A DNA stretch of 64,000 bases from Kalaharituber pfeilii (GCA_015179045.1 WHUZ01000045.1:186001-250000), one strand, 5' to 3'. Shown: positions 33,801 to 45,115, numbered from the stretch's first letter. The notes: generated by a model from the sequence alone, not told the origin. Made by a program: numbers and translations.

Positions 33801-36098
33801 GGGAGTCATAGCGGAAGTGGCAAGAAAAATTTCTACCGAGAAAAAATACTCTATGCTACTAGAGAATTTGAAGGCTCAATCGGCTATATCCCAGACAAAT
33901 ACTTCCAAATGGACCCAGAATGATTTGTCGTCCTTGCTACGCAATTATAGGTTGCGACGGACCCTAGGTATGCCCATCAAATGTCGGGGCAATTGAGCTC
34001 TATCTAACAAGCATGCTTCCGCCCAAGAAATAAAAACACCCGAAGGCTTACCTCCACAACTCAATGATGATTATAAGAAGGATGACCTGGAAACCCCTTT
34101 GCAGATACTAAAATACTATCACAACTTACAGTCGATCACGCCCGGTGAAGGCAGAGGAAAACTTTCTACTATGGTAAGGCAACTTATTAATATATCTTGC
34201 TCCATTGAAAACGGACGCTGACGTATTGAACTCGCAGATTAAGACTGTTAGGGCACTGATTCAATCGTTGGAACAGTTCGTGAACTCCTATGAGCTGAAG
34301 TTCTACGACCCAGAAATAATTTCCATCTTCGAAGACATTGGGACACTATTGGTATGAAGCCTCAACAAATCCATTTGATAGACGCTAATCTTGTTAGCTC
34401 TTCTGCGGCTGGCGAACCGAGATCTTAGTGCCAAGGTCATGGGGAATAATGTACCTGCCTCACTGGGTAACGTTCCTGGGCCGCGGCACCGAAGAAGAAC
34501 GGAATGAATGTCGAAAAGCTCTATACCACCTCGTCTGGATGTTCTGCACCATGGTAACTTGGTTAGAAAACCAAGTCCAAAACGTTGCCCAGGAGGTCAG
34601 AGAGGTGTTAGCACGCCGGAGTATTGATTTTCTTGTCGTTGTGTTGGTAAATATAGGCATGATGTCTCCTCAACCGCATAAGTATAAGGAACTATTCACT
34701 GAGGCCCAGAAGGTGAGAATGGCATCTTAGCAGTTACACTATTGCATATCAGCTAAAATAATTTCCATTGTGCAATAGGTATTTGCATACAAGACGTCAC
34801 TAAAAACTGGCTCTATCCACACTGTACCATGCCAGCATCTACTGAAGCCATTGATCGACGCATTTACATTCTATAATGGCAAGGATCATTTGTGTATGTA
34901 TACATGCATGGCAAGGCCCGGGCTTCCGGTCTCAGCGCATATGACCTGGCTGCGAACCGTGGGCATTGAAATCAAATCCAGGCCAAATTGCAATCTCAAA
35001 CATATGGGATGTGATACTGTATCCAAGGTCACAACTACCGCTGGCCTTTGCATGTACCTCCTTCGATGGAACGCCGCAAATCTCATCCAAAAAGCGTATA
35101 GGAACCATCTGCGAAGAACAGCTGCAAAACGTGCCAAAGCAGCCAGTCTAATCCTGAAAGCGTACCGAACGTTCCAACGAAGAAGAGCGATGCAACGAGC
35201 TAAAGCAGCTACGGTAATCTTGAAAGCCTACAGGAGGTTCCAACAAAGAAAAGCCGAACGACGGGCTCAAAGTGTCATATGGCGCGTCTGGTTAAGGTAC
35301 AAGCGTGATAGAGAGTACCTCAGAAGTCCAGAATGCAACGCGATTCGTAAAATCCAAGAAACGTTCCAGAAGAAGCGACTACAAAAGCCTAAACTTACCA
35401 AGAAAGACTACTTTAAGCTCATCGCAGTGATGCTCAGCGACGGGATTCAATTATTTATCGAACTCGAAGCACTGCACAACAAGTACCGGACTGTTTTTGC
35501 GCGAGCTAACAATACGACAAATCGTAACAAGCTCGGTAAACTTCTCCCGAAGATTGTTAACTTAAAAGAGACACTGTTTCAATCATCGCCCAAATTTGCG
35601 GCTCTAGATCTCTCGGATGAAGTGTTGCGTCAGCGGATATCGGATGGGATGGCAACGGTGAAAGGGATTAAACAAGAGTTGGAAAAGATAGACGAAAGCA
35701 TAAAAGGATTTGGCGAATCCGCAGCTAAAGCTCAGGCTGGGAAGCAGGCAAAAGGGCCCGGAAATGCTGGTAAAGGCACAAAAGCTGACGGCTCCGCGAA
35801 GCAGGCAAAAGGGTCCGGAAATGCTGGTAAAGGCACAAAAGCTGACGGCTCCGCAGCTAAGACAAAGGCTGGGAACCAAGCAAGCGGGTCTGGGAGTACT
35901 GGTAAAGACACAAAAGCTGACGACGCGTCACCTAAAACAAAGCCTGGGAACCAGGCAAGCGGGTCTAGTAATGCTACTAAAGGCACAAAGGTTGATGACT
36001 CCCAAGCTAAGGGGAACCAGGCAAGCGGGTCCGGGAACCCTGGTAAAGCAGTCGGTAAAAAAAGCAGGAAGAAAGGGGGCAACAAAAAAAAGAGATGA
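27801..36098 (+). CDS. Very large TRANK1-like UvrD-type P-loop NTPase with TPR and IQ motifs
   Basis: I can join 26 exons with consistent phase, 6729 nt or about 2242 aa: 27801-28836, 28908-29114, 29172-29197, 29262-29333, 29411-29462, 29557-29792, 29852-30075, 30141-30553, 30616-30690, 30743-30937, 30989-31060, 31106-31395, 31452-31472, 31524-31658, 31714-31815, 31873-32089, 32163-32337, 32430-32967, 33028-33376, 33437-33531, 33612-33663, 33716-33967, 34028-34173, 34238-34351, 34398-34712, 34779-36098. The first 480 residues have no recognised domain. Residues about 500-1000 form an SF1 helicase-like core, followed by TPR-like helices, a long helical part, IQ motifs and a basic tail. The order of P-loop core then TPR resembles TRANK1 and related fungal proteins. 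Substrate and biological role are unknown; RNA or DNA unwinding is inference. The least certain junction is 29334-29410 (donor GTTAAC). The reading-through final exon could hide an intron near 34880-35050. Confidence 0.8.
29557..31658 (+). other. SF1 UvrD-like helicase core of the large gene
   Basis: Motif I is FILGRSGTGKTTCLLYKL at about 29682-29735. Motif II appears only after splicing the 30553/30616 junction, giving YVDEVQD, an intact Walker B with the catalytic Glu. Motif III is AGDSAQCIS (about 30745). NFRSHQGIL (about 30877) is motif IV-like. SKGMEYDDVYLYDFF (about 31265) corresponds to motif V, and LYVAITRPRSRLWLL (31527-31571) to motif VI with its Arg finger. All key residues are present, so ATPase activity is likely. 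Exon 31452-31472, immediately before motif VI, is only 21 nt. Confidence 0.8.
31714..32967 (+). other. TPR-like helical repeats of the large gene
   Basis: Helical pairs with TPR-type spacing: WTRTGEQCMDQGIYDQAL, KGFITIGMMPRAANCFEALG, RAGELYEKAGASHIPRAADE, and FVRGKS-distant EELWQFLEERDKLDEALEEL. They follow the helicase core directly, as in TRANK1-like proteins. Confidence 0.55.
35080..35330 (+). other. Array of IQ-like motifs (putative calmodulin-binding)
   Basis: Four consecutive helices share the pattern A..IQKAYR..LRR: NLIQKAYRNHLRRTAAK, SLILKAYRTFQRRRAMQ, TVILKAYRRFQQRKAER and SVIWRVWLRYKRDRE, at about 20-residue spacing. This is the IQ consensus (hydrophobic, Gln or Leu, basic, aromatic). 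The first matches best; in the next two the Gln is Leu. Calmodulin or light-chain binding is inferred. Confidence 0.65.
35728..36065 (+). repeat. In-frame tandem repeats coding a Lys/Gly/Ala-rich tail
   Basis: About five units of 60-75 nt encode variants of AGKGTKADGS and NQASGSG. The first two units (35748-35790 and 35799-35850) are nearly identical in DNA, so the array is recent. The protein ends in KKSRKKGGNKKKR, a strongly basic tail that could bind nucleic acid or direct nuclear import. Confidence 0.8.
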
Positions 36099-36389
36099 GA
36101 TCGAGGGTACAGTAGCGGCTACGAATGCTATGGCAAAGAAGGCAACTACTTTCATTCAATCGGTTACGTCGTTTTATCGGTATTTCTATCGGATGGAAGT
36201 GATTTTATATGATAGTTATACCACTCAAATTACTACTAACATACATCGGTGAATTGTTCCTTAATTCCCTTTGTGAGCGTTTCTTTGTTTCGTTTTTTGT
36301 CTCAACATGGGCTTAATTTTATATGTATAGCAGGTTCATTTCAATGCCATGAGATATAGTAACCAACTCCCATTTCATTAGCCCTTTCA

Positions 36390-36720
36390 GCATCCATTTT
36401 GGCAGCTATTTCAGTAGTGATTTGGTAGCCATTTCAGAGCCCATTTCGGTACCCGGTACCCATTTCGGTAGCCATTGCAGCATCCATTTCGGTAACCATT
36501 TCAGCAGCCATTTCAGTAGCCATTTCAGTAGCCATTTCGGTAGCCATTTTGGTAGCCATTTTGGTAGCCATTTTTGGAACCCATTTCAGTACCCATTTCG
36601 GTAGCCATTTCAGCATCCATTTTGGTAGCCAATTCATCATCCATTTCAGTAACTGTTTTAGCCATTTCAGCATCCATTTCAGCATCCATTTCAGCAGCCG
36701 CTCATTTCAGAAGCCATTGC
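36390..36720. repeat. 12-bp minisatellite
   Basis: About 25 degenerate copies of CCATTTCAGTAG (variants CGG, TGG, CAT in the second half). It begins about 290 bp after the stop of the large gene. The minus strand stays open through part of it as MATEMATEMA repeats, a side effect of the 12-bp period, not a gene. Confidence 0.85.
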
Positions 36721-36891
36721 AGTAAACCAATTTAGAGGCGATGGATAAGCAGACATAATGTCTGACCGGCAGAGATTTGAGACTTGCCTTGATAGTATGA
36801 TTTCAGTCTCACCGAAAAGATTGTACTCGGTACGAACTTCTGCGATGGGACGATAGACAGCAACACACCGCGTTCTCAACTATATTATTAG

Positions 36892-38764
36892 CGTGCCCGA
36901 TGTGGTAACGATCTGCCCCCCTGTAACGATCCACTCTCTGGGCACTCCTCGTCATGCATTCCTCACTCTACTACTTTTATTTGAATATATTGCAACTATA
37001 GAAATTGCTTAACATTATACCAATTTGACATCGCTGAATCAGAATTTGCTATCATAATGAGGAAAAAATCAAAATTCCAATATTTACAACTAAATTTATC
37101 ATTATTTACCTAAGTTGAGTCCTCCCTGTATATAGTATAGCTCAACATTCTCGAAATCAGAAAAATTATATAGAAAACTAGTAATTCTCATCTATCTAGG
37201 GCTGGTCTTTTTATTAAAAGTCAATATTGCATATACAGATCATGTGAGATGCAATGCACCTTCAATTGTATAGAAGTAGTTTATGTTCCTGAGCTAATCT
37301 CTATACCTTGATCTGACCTTCAGTGTTCCTAGACTCCTCAAGTGATTCAGGAATACCGGGACTTGAAGTAGTAGTAGTTGAAGCACTAGGGGTGGTAACA
37401 GTAACTCCTTCTGAGGTGCCAGGTATGACAGAAGAGACCTATGGCTCAAATCTGCTATTGGAACCTTCTTCTACCCACCCCCCCTTCTAGTATTCAGACC
37501 CTCCTATCTCATGAACTAAAGATCTTTCCCAGCCCCAGCCTTGCATGTGAGTTCCTCTATGGTGTCTTTTTGTAACTTGTTCAGCTGCAGCCATCTCTCT
37601 CTATTTTCGTTCTTCTTTTGCCTTGCTGTCATGGGTCACCTCGGGTGGCCGATAGAGCGTATATGCGACGTATGCGAAATGCGACAGCAAATATATGGGA
37701 TGCAGGTGCGTATTGCTAAATGAGCTATGCAGAGGACTAGTAAACGTCACTAGTCAAGTGTTTTTTCACTGATCTGGTGGGATGCGGTTCTCTACCCAAG
37801 ACGCCCAAGACGTTATATTCACTCACTTCCTCCTAAGCCGCCTCGAGCTGAAGTTAAAGCAATACTGGAAATAGAAGGAAAAAATAGTAGGTGATGTCGA
37901 AAAGGAAACAGAGAGTACCAGCGAAGGTCAGAAAGGAGGAAGAGAAACTTCAGAAGGTGCTAAAATAGTTTAGGATAAGAAAGAAGCCGCTGATATGCAA
38001 AGTAGTTAGCAGCGATGGATCGAGAAAGTAAGGCAAAAGAAGAACGAAAATAGAGAGAGATGGCTGCAGCTGAACAAGTTACAAAAAGACACCATAGAGG
38101 AACTCACATGCAAGGCTGGGGCTGGGAAAGATCTTTAGTTCATGAGATAGGAAAGTCTGAATACTAGAAGGGGGGTGGGTAGAAGAAGGTTCCAATAGCA
38201 GATTTGAGCCATACGTCTCTTCTGTCATACCTGGCACCTCAGAAGGAGTTACTGTTACCACCCCTAGTGCTTCAACTACTACTACTTCAAGTCCCGGTAT
38301 TCCTGAATCACTTGAGAGTCTAGGAACACTGAAGGTCAGATCAAGGTATAGAGATTAGCTCAGGAACATAAACTACTTCTATACAATTGAAGGTGCACTG
38401 CATCCCACATGATCTGTATATGCAATATTGACTTTTAATAAAAAGACCAGCCCTAGATGGATGAGAATTACTAGTTTTCTATATTATTTTCCTGATTTCG
38501 AGGATGTTGAGCTATACTATATAGGTTACAGGGAGAGCTCAAATTAGGTGAATAATAATGAATTTGGTTGTAAATAATGGAATTTTGATTTTTTCCTCAT
38601 TATGATAGCAAATTCTGATTCAGCGATGTCAAATTGGTATAATGTTAAGCAATTTCTATAGTTGCGATATATCCAAAATAAGTAGTAGAGCGAGGAATGT
38701 TTGACGAGGAGTGCCCAGAGAATGGATCGTTACAGGGGGGCAGATCGTTACCACTTCGGGCACG
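36892..38764. mobile_element. Second fold-back element, arms about 735 bp
   Basis: Left arm 36892-37627 and right arm 38029-38764 mirror each other almost throughout. Ends read CGTGCCCGATGTGGTAACG and the complement CGTTACCACTTCGGGCACG. Other paired blocks include GGTAACAGTAACTCC and GAAAGATCTTTAG. The 400-bp centre includes a segment (37632-37790) also found inverted at 47100-47260. No transposase frame was recognised. Confidence 0.85.
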
Positions 38765-39404
38765 TTACTGGGATTGCTGCCAGTATTGGGAGAATTTCTT
38801 AACTTTTTTTTTTTTTCTTTTTTGCAATTTGAGTTAAGGTGCATTTTGTAGCCAGAATATACATGTGTGTACGAAGTGCACGGAACAAATCATGAGAAAC
38901 GGTGTGCGTGTGACACACGCATAATCCAAATGGCCCATCATAGGACCACGCGCATTGCACTAGCAATGCAAGTGGAGGGTGGCGTGACAAACCTGGCTTG
39001 GGAGGCCTGAAGATGACGCTGCCGCTAGGGCGTGGCGGGGCTGAAACAAACCTGTGTCTGATTCTATTTCGAGATCATATAATTATGTTACGATAGTCTC
39101 AATAGAGATATCTCTTCAGTCTTCTAGAGGATTTTAAACCTACCCCATTATTTGACATTTTGAATTTAGGTGCTCTTTGGTTCACCACCCCACAATGGGA
39201 CGAAGGATATTACAATTGTGAGTGGGAAAACGTGTGCAGCACTTTCTGGAGAATAACATAAAGTTGGACACATCTGATGGGAGCCGCTAATGACCCACTA
39301 GTCTAGTTATACCCACCATACAAATTATCAGCCTAGCGGAGTACGGAGGGGAGGAGTCCAACCGTCCTCGGACTTGCACCCCATCCTTATCCTTGCTCTA
39401 GTGC

Positions 39405-41030
39405 TGCTCCCTCTAAGCATCGTTCTCAGCACTCCACGCCTCTCCAAGGTGCAATGCACCTCTCCCCGCTGATCTCCCTCCTCCGCATAGCTCCGCCTCC
39501 TCATCGCCCTCTATCCCCACATGGGCCTTGACCCATGCAAGCTTCACAGCTCCAGCATCACTCAGCCTCTGTCGCCTTTCTGCCACAAACTCTACCACAC
39601 GTGCCAGCAGTGTTCCCAACCGGCCAGGTCGCCGACCAGGCCGGCCAGGCCAAGGTGCCAGATGGCCTGGGCCGGTCCTGGCCGGTCCAGACTGACCTGG
39701 GCGGTTTCAGGCCGTCCTGACTGCCCAGGCTGGTCCAGGCCGCCGAGGCTGGTTCAGGCCATTCAGCCCGTTCAAGCGATTCAGGGGTAGAATGGCTGGT
39801 TACGAGGCTATTCAGTGGCCACCTTCAGGTTACTTGGACATGAATTTAACATAAACCTTTCTATATCCCCGGATAGCTATCTAGACTTTTTTTATTGAGC
39901 GGCGCTTTTTGCAGGTGTTCAGGTAAATATTTTTTTTTTTAGTATCGCTTGACTGTATACTAATTCCTTTCAATACCGCTGCATGAAGACAGATATTCAA
40001 ACCACCGGTACTGGAGATGATGATTCCTTCAGTAATCTTTCTTCACTCTCCATAGTGCAGTTCAAGTTTTGTTCTTGCATCGCCGATTCCCTGCAGTCAA
40101 ATCTGATGCCGAAATCCAGCCTTTGGAATTTGGGTTACATAAATGTGGTGCGGCAAAGTTGGATTTGACAGTATAGTGAAGCTCTGCATGATAATGGAAA
40201 GCGATACTGGCGGTGCAAAACCTCCAATTAAAACCCTAAACGTTAGAGAATGAGGTATACGTAGCAGTTAGAGTACATTCTGTATATAGCTACTGTATAA
40301 TTTATCTCACACTGCAGCCTGAAAGGCCTAAATGGCCTGGACCGGCCTAGGCCCAGATTTCTATCGCCGGCCCGTTGGGAACGCTGCGTGCCAGTCCGCA
40401 GTCCTTGCCTTGTCAGTTTTTCCTGCTCTTTTGACTGCGCTGATGGCTGCCTGAGAATCTGCAAGCAGCAACACCTTCGCCCTGCCATCAACCGCTTCGA
40501 GGGCCCCTCTCATCCCTAAGACCTCGCCATCCCACACAGTAGCGTTTGTGCCTACCCACCGAGACCCTTCTGACTCGCCTGCTAAGTACCAGCTGTCTCC
40601 AGCACATCTGCCTCCAACTCCTCCTTCCTCACCGCGACTGCCACCTGTGAATATGGCTACCAAATCGTCCTTGGCCTTGTCGAGGGCTTTTTCCCCACTT
40701 GGCTGCAGTATCCTCCTTGCTCAGCTTGAGGTCTATGACCTCAACTTCGGCCCCAAGTGGGCGTACATCTCGCCCCCAGGATACTTCCTCCTTCTCGTTG
40801 ACCTCGAACCTACTGGCAATCCGTCCTGCTACTAATTCAAAGCGATCCGCATTGCTCGCACCCTCTGACCAATTAAGCCCGAAGTCCCTCCAGTCCCGGC
40901 ATCTTCTACCCTGCCTCCACGCCAATCGCCGATGGAACACCTGGATCCTGGACTGCAGTTGCATCTACCAATGCCGCTGCTACTGCCATCGCTTAATGTC
41001 TCTTTCGCAACACCGACAAAGGAACCCATG
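39405..41030 (-). mobile_element. LINE ORF2 fragment with RNase H, split by a hAT-like insertion
   Basis: Reading from high to low coordinates, the minus strand shows the pre-RNase H region (GASNADRFELVAGRIASRF, VSWGRDVRPLGAEVEVIDLK at 40964-40629). In another frame come TGGSRGEEGG (first Asp replaced by Gly), DGEVLGMRGAL and LLADSQAAISAV (to 40395). The block after the insertion, LAWVKAHVGIEGDEEAE (39619-39413), carries the last His motif. Frameshifts and lost residues show it is dead. Confidence 0.75.
39608..40386. mobile_element. Non-autonomous hAT-like element, 8-bp TSD
   Basis: Ends CAGTGTTCCCAACCGGCC and, on the right, the complement of CAGCGTTCCCAACGGGCC. The TSD CGTGCCAG is perfect at 39600-39607 and 40387-40394. 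CAGNG-type ends with an 8-bp TSD are the hAT signature. The 779-bp interior starts with GGCC/CCAGG-rich repeats (39614-39790) and has no transposase. Removing it restores a continuous LINE RNase H region. Confidence 0.9.
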
Positions 41031-41206
41031 ATTTTTTGCGGCCATTACTCATGGCGAGCGGCAATCGCATCCACCCAGAGGAGTCGTGTGGATGATACCG
41101 TGGCTATAAAATGAGGTGGAGAGGTTGGGAGTGTCGATGAGTGTCATGCTGGCAATCGTGGCGGGGTACGTGTGACGGTAGGACGTGGGCAATGAGGGTG
41201 GGAACA

Positions 41207-41238
41207 ACCGTGGTGGTGGTGGTGGTGGTGGTGGTGGT
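41207..41238. repeat. (GTG)n microsatellite
   Basis: About ten GTG units. It makes long chance ORFs on both strands. Confidence 0.9.
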
Positions 41239-41915
41239 CTGGAGTAAAGGTGAGCCGCAGGAGATGATAGACGCTGGGAGGGCGCGGAGCGGAGAAAACG
41301 ACGTGCTGGAGGTGGCAGGAAGAGAATGCGCCGGCGTATTTTGTCCGTGCCCCATGAGCAAGGAAGGAGGGCCCTCTGAGGGGTGTTCTGGACGAAATGT
41401 TTTTATGACAAAGCGAATATATGCAGAAGTCACGATTGCAAATAAAGAACATTACTAGTGCCGGATGCCGCCTCTAGAAATGTCACTATTACATAGTGGA
41501 AGCTAGAATAGGAGAGTGTACCGAATGTAATATAGAATCATATGTCGGTTTATACACTGGAGACATAGAAAACTGACGTTGTCGTGAGCATGACGTTGCC
41601 GTAGTAGCTGAGCCAAGACACCGCTAAACATGAACACCAATTTAGTTTATGCCTTGCATCAGCTCGAAGTACACGCGTGGCATACTCCCAATGACGATCT
41701 TGCAACAGTATGGCAGCGAGCGACAGTCGGAAAGATATTACACATTATTTTCCTAAGCTGAACATGGAAGAACTACGGCGGAAATTGTATGAACAGGCTC
41801 ACTCTGAGCAGTTTCTAGACTGCGCTCCGGTCGCGCATAGAGCTCGGCAATTGGAATCAAACCACTCAACATGCAGGTGTATACTGATGTATACGTACTT
41901 AATCCCGTGCCTGCT

Positions 41916-42719
41916 TTACCAAAGCCACCGAAGCCACCGCGCCGAAATCCCCACCGAAGCTTCTACCGTTGGCACCGATGTCCAGTTCTTCCACACCAAC
42001 ACCTCCACGCCCCCTGAGGGCACCGGCTGGCCCTCCACGAGCCTCGTCCACCTCAAATCCCATACTCCTGGGTGGTCGCCACCTATTGGCAGAACATACC
42101 ATAACCCATACCCTTTTGAGTCCTCGCCTTCATCATAATTCAGCGTGGGCATTGTGCAGTCCGGACCGCATGGGCGGTCTGTAGAGGTGAAGTTCGTGTA
42201 GAGCGTGCCAGTCCCGTTTACGGACTATAGTTTCCTCCCTCAGCATCGATAGGAATTTGGTAACACGGGAAAGGAAAACGTTAACGGAAGGAGGGGAGGA
42301 ATACGTACCCCGGGGTCCTCGGAGTCGAACTGGAGGATATAGTGGTCAGGATCTTCGCTACCGGTATTCACAGGCCAGAGGAACCCCCAGTAACTGTTGT
42401 CCCGTTTGCGGAGTTCCCCTTCTGGCTCAGGGTCTAAATACTATTTTTTTCCAACGCGTTCATTTTAGCCCAATTCGTTCAAGGGGTAGAGGAAAGCTTA
42501 ACACACGCTATCAAAGCCGGCGTAATTCGCGGTCGTGTCGATAACAGCATAACCTGAATCGTTCACCTGTACGTAGTGGTTAAAAATGGGACTTCCAGGT
42601 GACGATTCACGAGCATTCTGGGCGCGGAGACGAAAGGGGCGAATATCGTCGTCTTGTGCGGCGGTAGTGGAGAGGAAGAGAAGGAGGGCGACGGAGAGGT
42701 ATGTGCAAATGGCTTGCAT
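41916..42719 (-). CDS. Small secreted protein, copy 1 of 3 (unknown family)
   Basis: Exons 42719-42507, 42440-42309 and 42224-41916 give 217 aa in phase (introns 66 and 84 nt). The start at 42719 gives a signal peptide (MQAICTYLSVALLLFLSTTA, cleavage near AAQ) and aligns with the other copies, although the frame is open further upstream. Shared blocks: PFRLRAQNA, PIFNHYVQV, the exon junction FDS|YLDPEPEG, LYTNFT, C..DC, LNYDEGEDSKGYGLWYV and VWDLRWTRLVEGQ. It is the most divergent copy: exon 2 is 9 codons shorter, and the usual WKN stop is lost, adding about 20 residues. Predicted to be secreted; function unknown. Some candidate fungal effectors have this size and form, but I do not recognise the fold. 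Confidence 0.7.
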
Positions 42720-42784
42720 GGTTGAGTGGCTGTCTCGTGTTGCTGTGTTGTGGTCACTTGCGAGAGTCAAGCGAAATGGGGACG

Positions 42785-42800
42785 GGGTGCTGTTTAAGAA
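42785..42800 (-). promoter_or_regulatory. Conserved TATA-like site upstream of secreted copy 1
   Basis: Minus-strand GTTCTTAAAC about 70 bp upstream of the start codon lines up with TTCTTAAATAC in the other two copies. Confidence 0.35.
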
Positions 42801-43550
42801 CACCGCCAAGCCCGACACCGTCAAGCTCGGACCGTTAGCTACAATTGGACATTCGGCAACAGTTCTCTATTCGTTTAACGTTCGGCCATTAGTTCCACAC
42901 GTGGGCCGGATTTCTCCGTGTGACGCTAGAGACTTAGAAATCGGGCTAGGAGTTTCTCAGCACGTGGGCAGCATTGTTCCGTGTAGCTTAACAACCTTTA
43001 ACTCCCATAGAGGATGTGTTGTTAACTGCACAATACGTGGAACAAATCATGTTGGAATACGGTAATAATATTCGAGTATTTGATATTTGCTCTGCACGCT
43101 GGCAATCTGTTCGTATCCTGAGACACTGACATCCTTGCATGAATTGGATTGGGTCCGGTTCTAGTGGGATCTTCGTGGGAACTACTAGGGAGCAGTTGGT
43201 GTGGAAAATTACCCGTCAGTAGCAATATCCATCCCCAATCCGGTAGGCTGTTCTCGCCCGTCCTAACAGCCCCACCTGCATCGCTAAATGCTGGTAACGA
43301 GGAGTACTTAAATAATATCAAAGAGTTTGTTAGCCACTAACCTAGAGACCTTTCGCAATACAGCTTTCGCTCGTTGAAAGGAACAACCCCTGTCGACGAT
43401 ACAAGTGGTTTTGTACACCTCTCTAATGTAAAGAAAAGTTGGGGTCCATTAACATCACCATGTCAGCATTCACGTTCCAATTACGGAAGGTCAGTTACAC
43501 TATGCAAAATAGGGTTCTCGATTTTTGAAAATAAAAATAAGTGGTAGTAC

Positions 43551-44139
43551 TAGGGGTTGTCGACGAACAACTGGGAATGGCTACCAGAAAGTACCACTAC
43601 TAACTGAGGCGCTTTTAGTGCCTTGGCCTCTTCGTTGATTGGTCTGTTGGCTGGTAGTCTCCAGTACCAACGTAACGCCTGTTACCAGTCAAATTTGACT
43701 GGTAGTGGGCTCTTCTGGTAAGTAGTGCTCAGTTAGTAGCCTACTTTGCTGCATACACCCACATTATTTCGTACCATATGCATCCCCCGCGTATTCACAT
43801 CCCGATCACGTCAACATTGAGATGCATCTACAAACACAAATAATGCAAACATATCCTCTTTATAGGTTCATCACGCGTCAATTAAAAATCATAAGCATTA
43901 TGATAGCTTTTACATTGCTTCGCTTCTGCGCTTTTGTTGTATTACAGCTCTTTGACTTAGACGGGGCATGGTAAAGTGAGTCTTGTTGTGTAGAGGCATA
44001 TTTGTGGTAATTCATAGTACTTACTAATAAATTTCAGAAGGGTAAAAGGGGTGCCTCACGACACCTGCCTAGTTTGGCTGGCGTATTTTCTCTAGTACCT
44101 TCTGGTAGCCATTCCCAGTTGTTCGTCGACAACCCCTAC
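43551..44139. mobile_element. DNA element with TAGGGGTTGTCGACG ends, copy 1
   Basis: Ends TAGGGGTTGTCGACGAACAA and its complement, about 42 bp of inverted repeat. Internal blocks match the copy at 61811-62390 (TGGCTGGTAG, GCATAATA, GGGTGCCTCACGACACC). No ORF of note, so non-autonomous. Confidence 0.8.
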
Positions 44140-44814
44140 TATGAAGTGAGCTACACGTTGTATGTTAATAGCATAATAACAATTAGCATAATCCAACTTG
44201 CTTTCATAATTGTAATGTATTGCAATCGGTCTTACATAACTGCCTCCCTTCCGTTGCGTCTACACCACTATTTCTTAGTTTCAAACGGTCTCTGAGTATC
44301 ACAATTGATAACAGGTATCTTCCTCGTCAAAATCGTACGGTCGCTTCCCTTCACGTTTTTGTCGTCGCTGTGGTATATACGTTGTGGACAATGAAGTTCT
44401 ATGTAGGGCTGCAAGACGGAGTTCTAGCTTCACATGTGAATCCTTGGGACCAAAGAATCTCTATTGCTGGTTGCGAAAGGTCTCTACTGCAGGTACTGTT
44501 ATAACACAGAAAATTTGGTACTGCTTGGCAACTGCACAAAATCACATTTTTCTTTGGGCATAGAGGAATTGATCATAAGGTTCGTCCTCCAGAAAGATAG
44601 AATCCCCGCCCCTGTTCCACCCACCCAGGAGATACCCCTGTCTCTAGTTTTGTGTCTACCAAACACACAGAAAATCATCGTTCCGACGTACATGCGATCG
44701 ACAGGTAAAGTAGTGTACATGGTAAAGTATCTGCATCTTGCAGGAACCAATCTTTTTCTGTAATTCCTGCAGCTCGGGCTACAATCGCGACCCAGGATTT
44801 CGAAGCCCAAAATA

Positions 44815-44905
44815 CAGTGACCTGTAAAAAGTCTTGGGGATTAGGCAATATTGGGGTAAGTGTATCATGCAAGCCTAATTCCCAAGACCTCTTGACGGGT
44901 CACTG
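44815..44905. mobile_element. MITE related to the Tc1/mariner at 4998
   Basis: 91 bp, TA at both sides. Ends CAGTGACCTGTAAAAAGTCT and complement. It shares AAAAGTCTT, GGGATTA and TGCAAGC-type blocks with the TIR of the complete element. Confidence 0.75.
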
Positions 44906-45029
44906 TACTACTCGACTCTCCATACAATTTTGCTCCCAAAGTCAGGTACAAACCTTAGCCTCACCTGCTCACAGACCCCTCGCACGGCATAACTTGGCCC
45001 CCACCTGCATCACTAAATGCTGATAACGA

Positions 45030-45115
45030 GTATATAGCATCGGGCAAAGTATGTCTTGTACTACGCAGATCAAGTCTGCATTCGAGATCGGCTTATCTAC
45101 TAGTATGCTTGTCGT
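45030..45115. mobile_element. Remnant of a Tc1/mariner terminal repeat
   Basis: TATGTCTTGTACTACGCAGA followed by GATCGGCTTATC resembles the inner part of the TIR at 5045-5100. Confidence 0.5.

Noticed and set aside
35710..36252. 180-aa ORF in a second frame over the repeat tail
   Set aside because: Shadow of the Lys/Gly repeat array, kept open only by the repeat unit.
36434..36685. Minus-strand ORF of MATEMATE repeats
   Set aside because: A product of the 12-bp minisatellite period. No start context or flanking exons.
41104..41458. Long frames on both strands around 41200
   Set aside because: Created by the (GTG)n microsatellite, which is stop-free in several frames.
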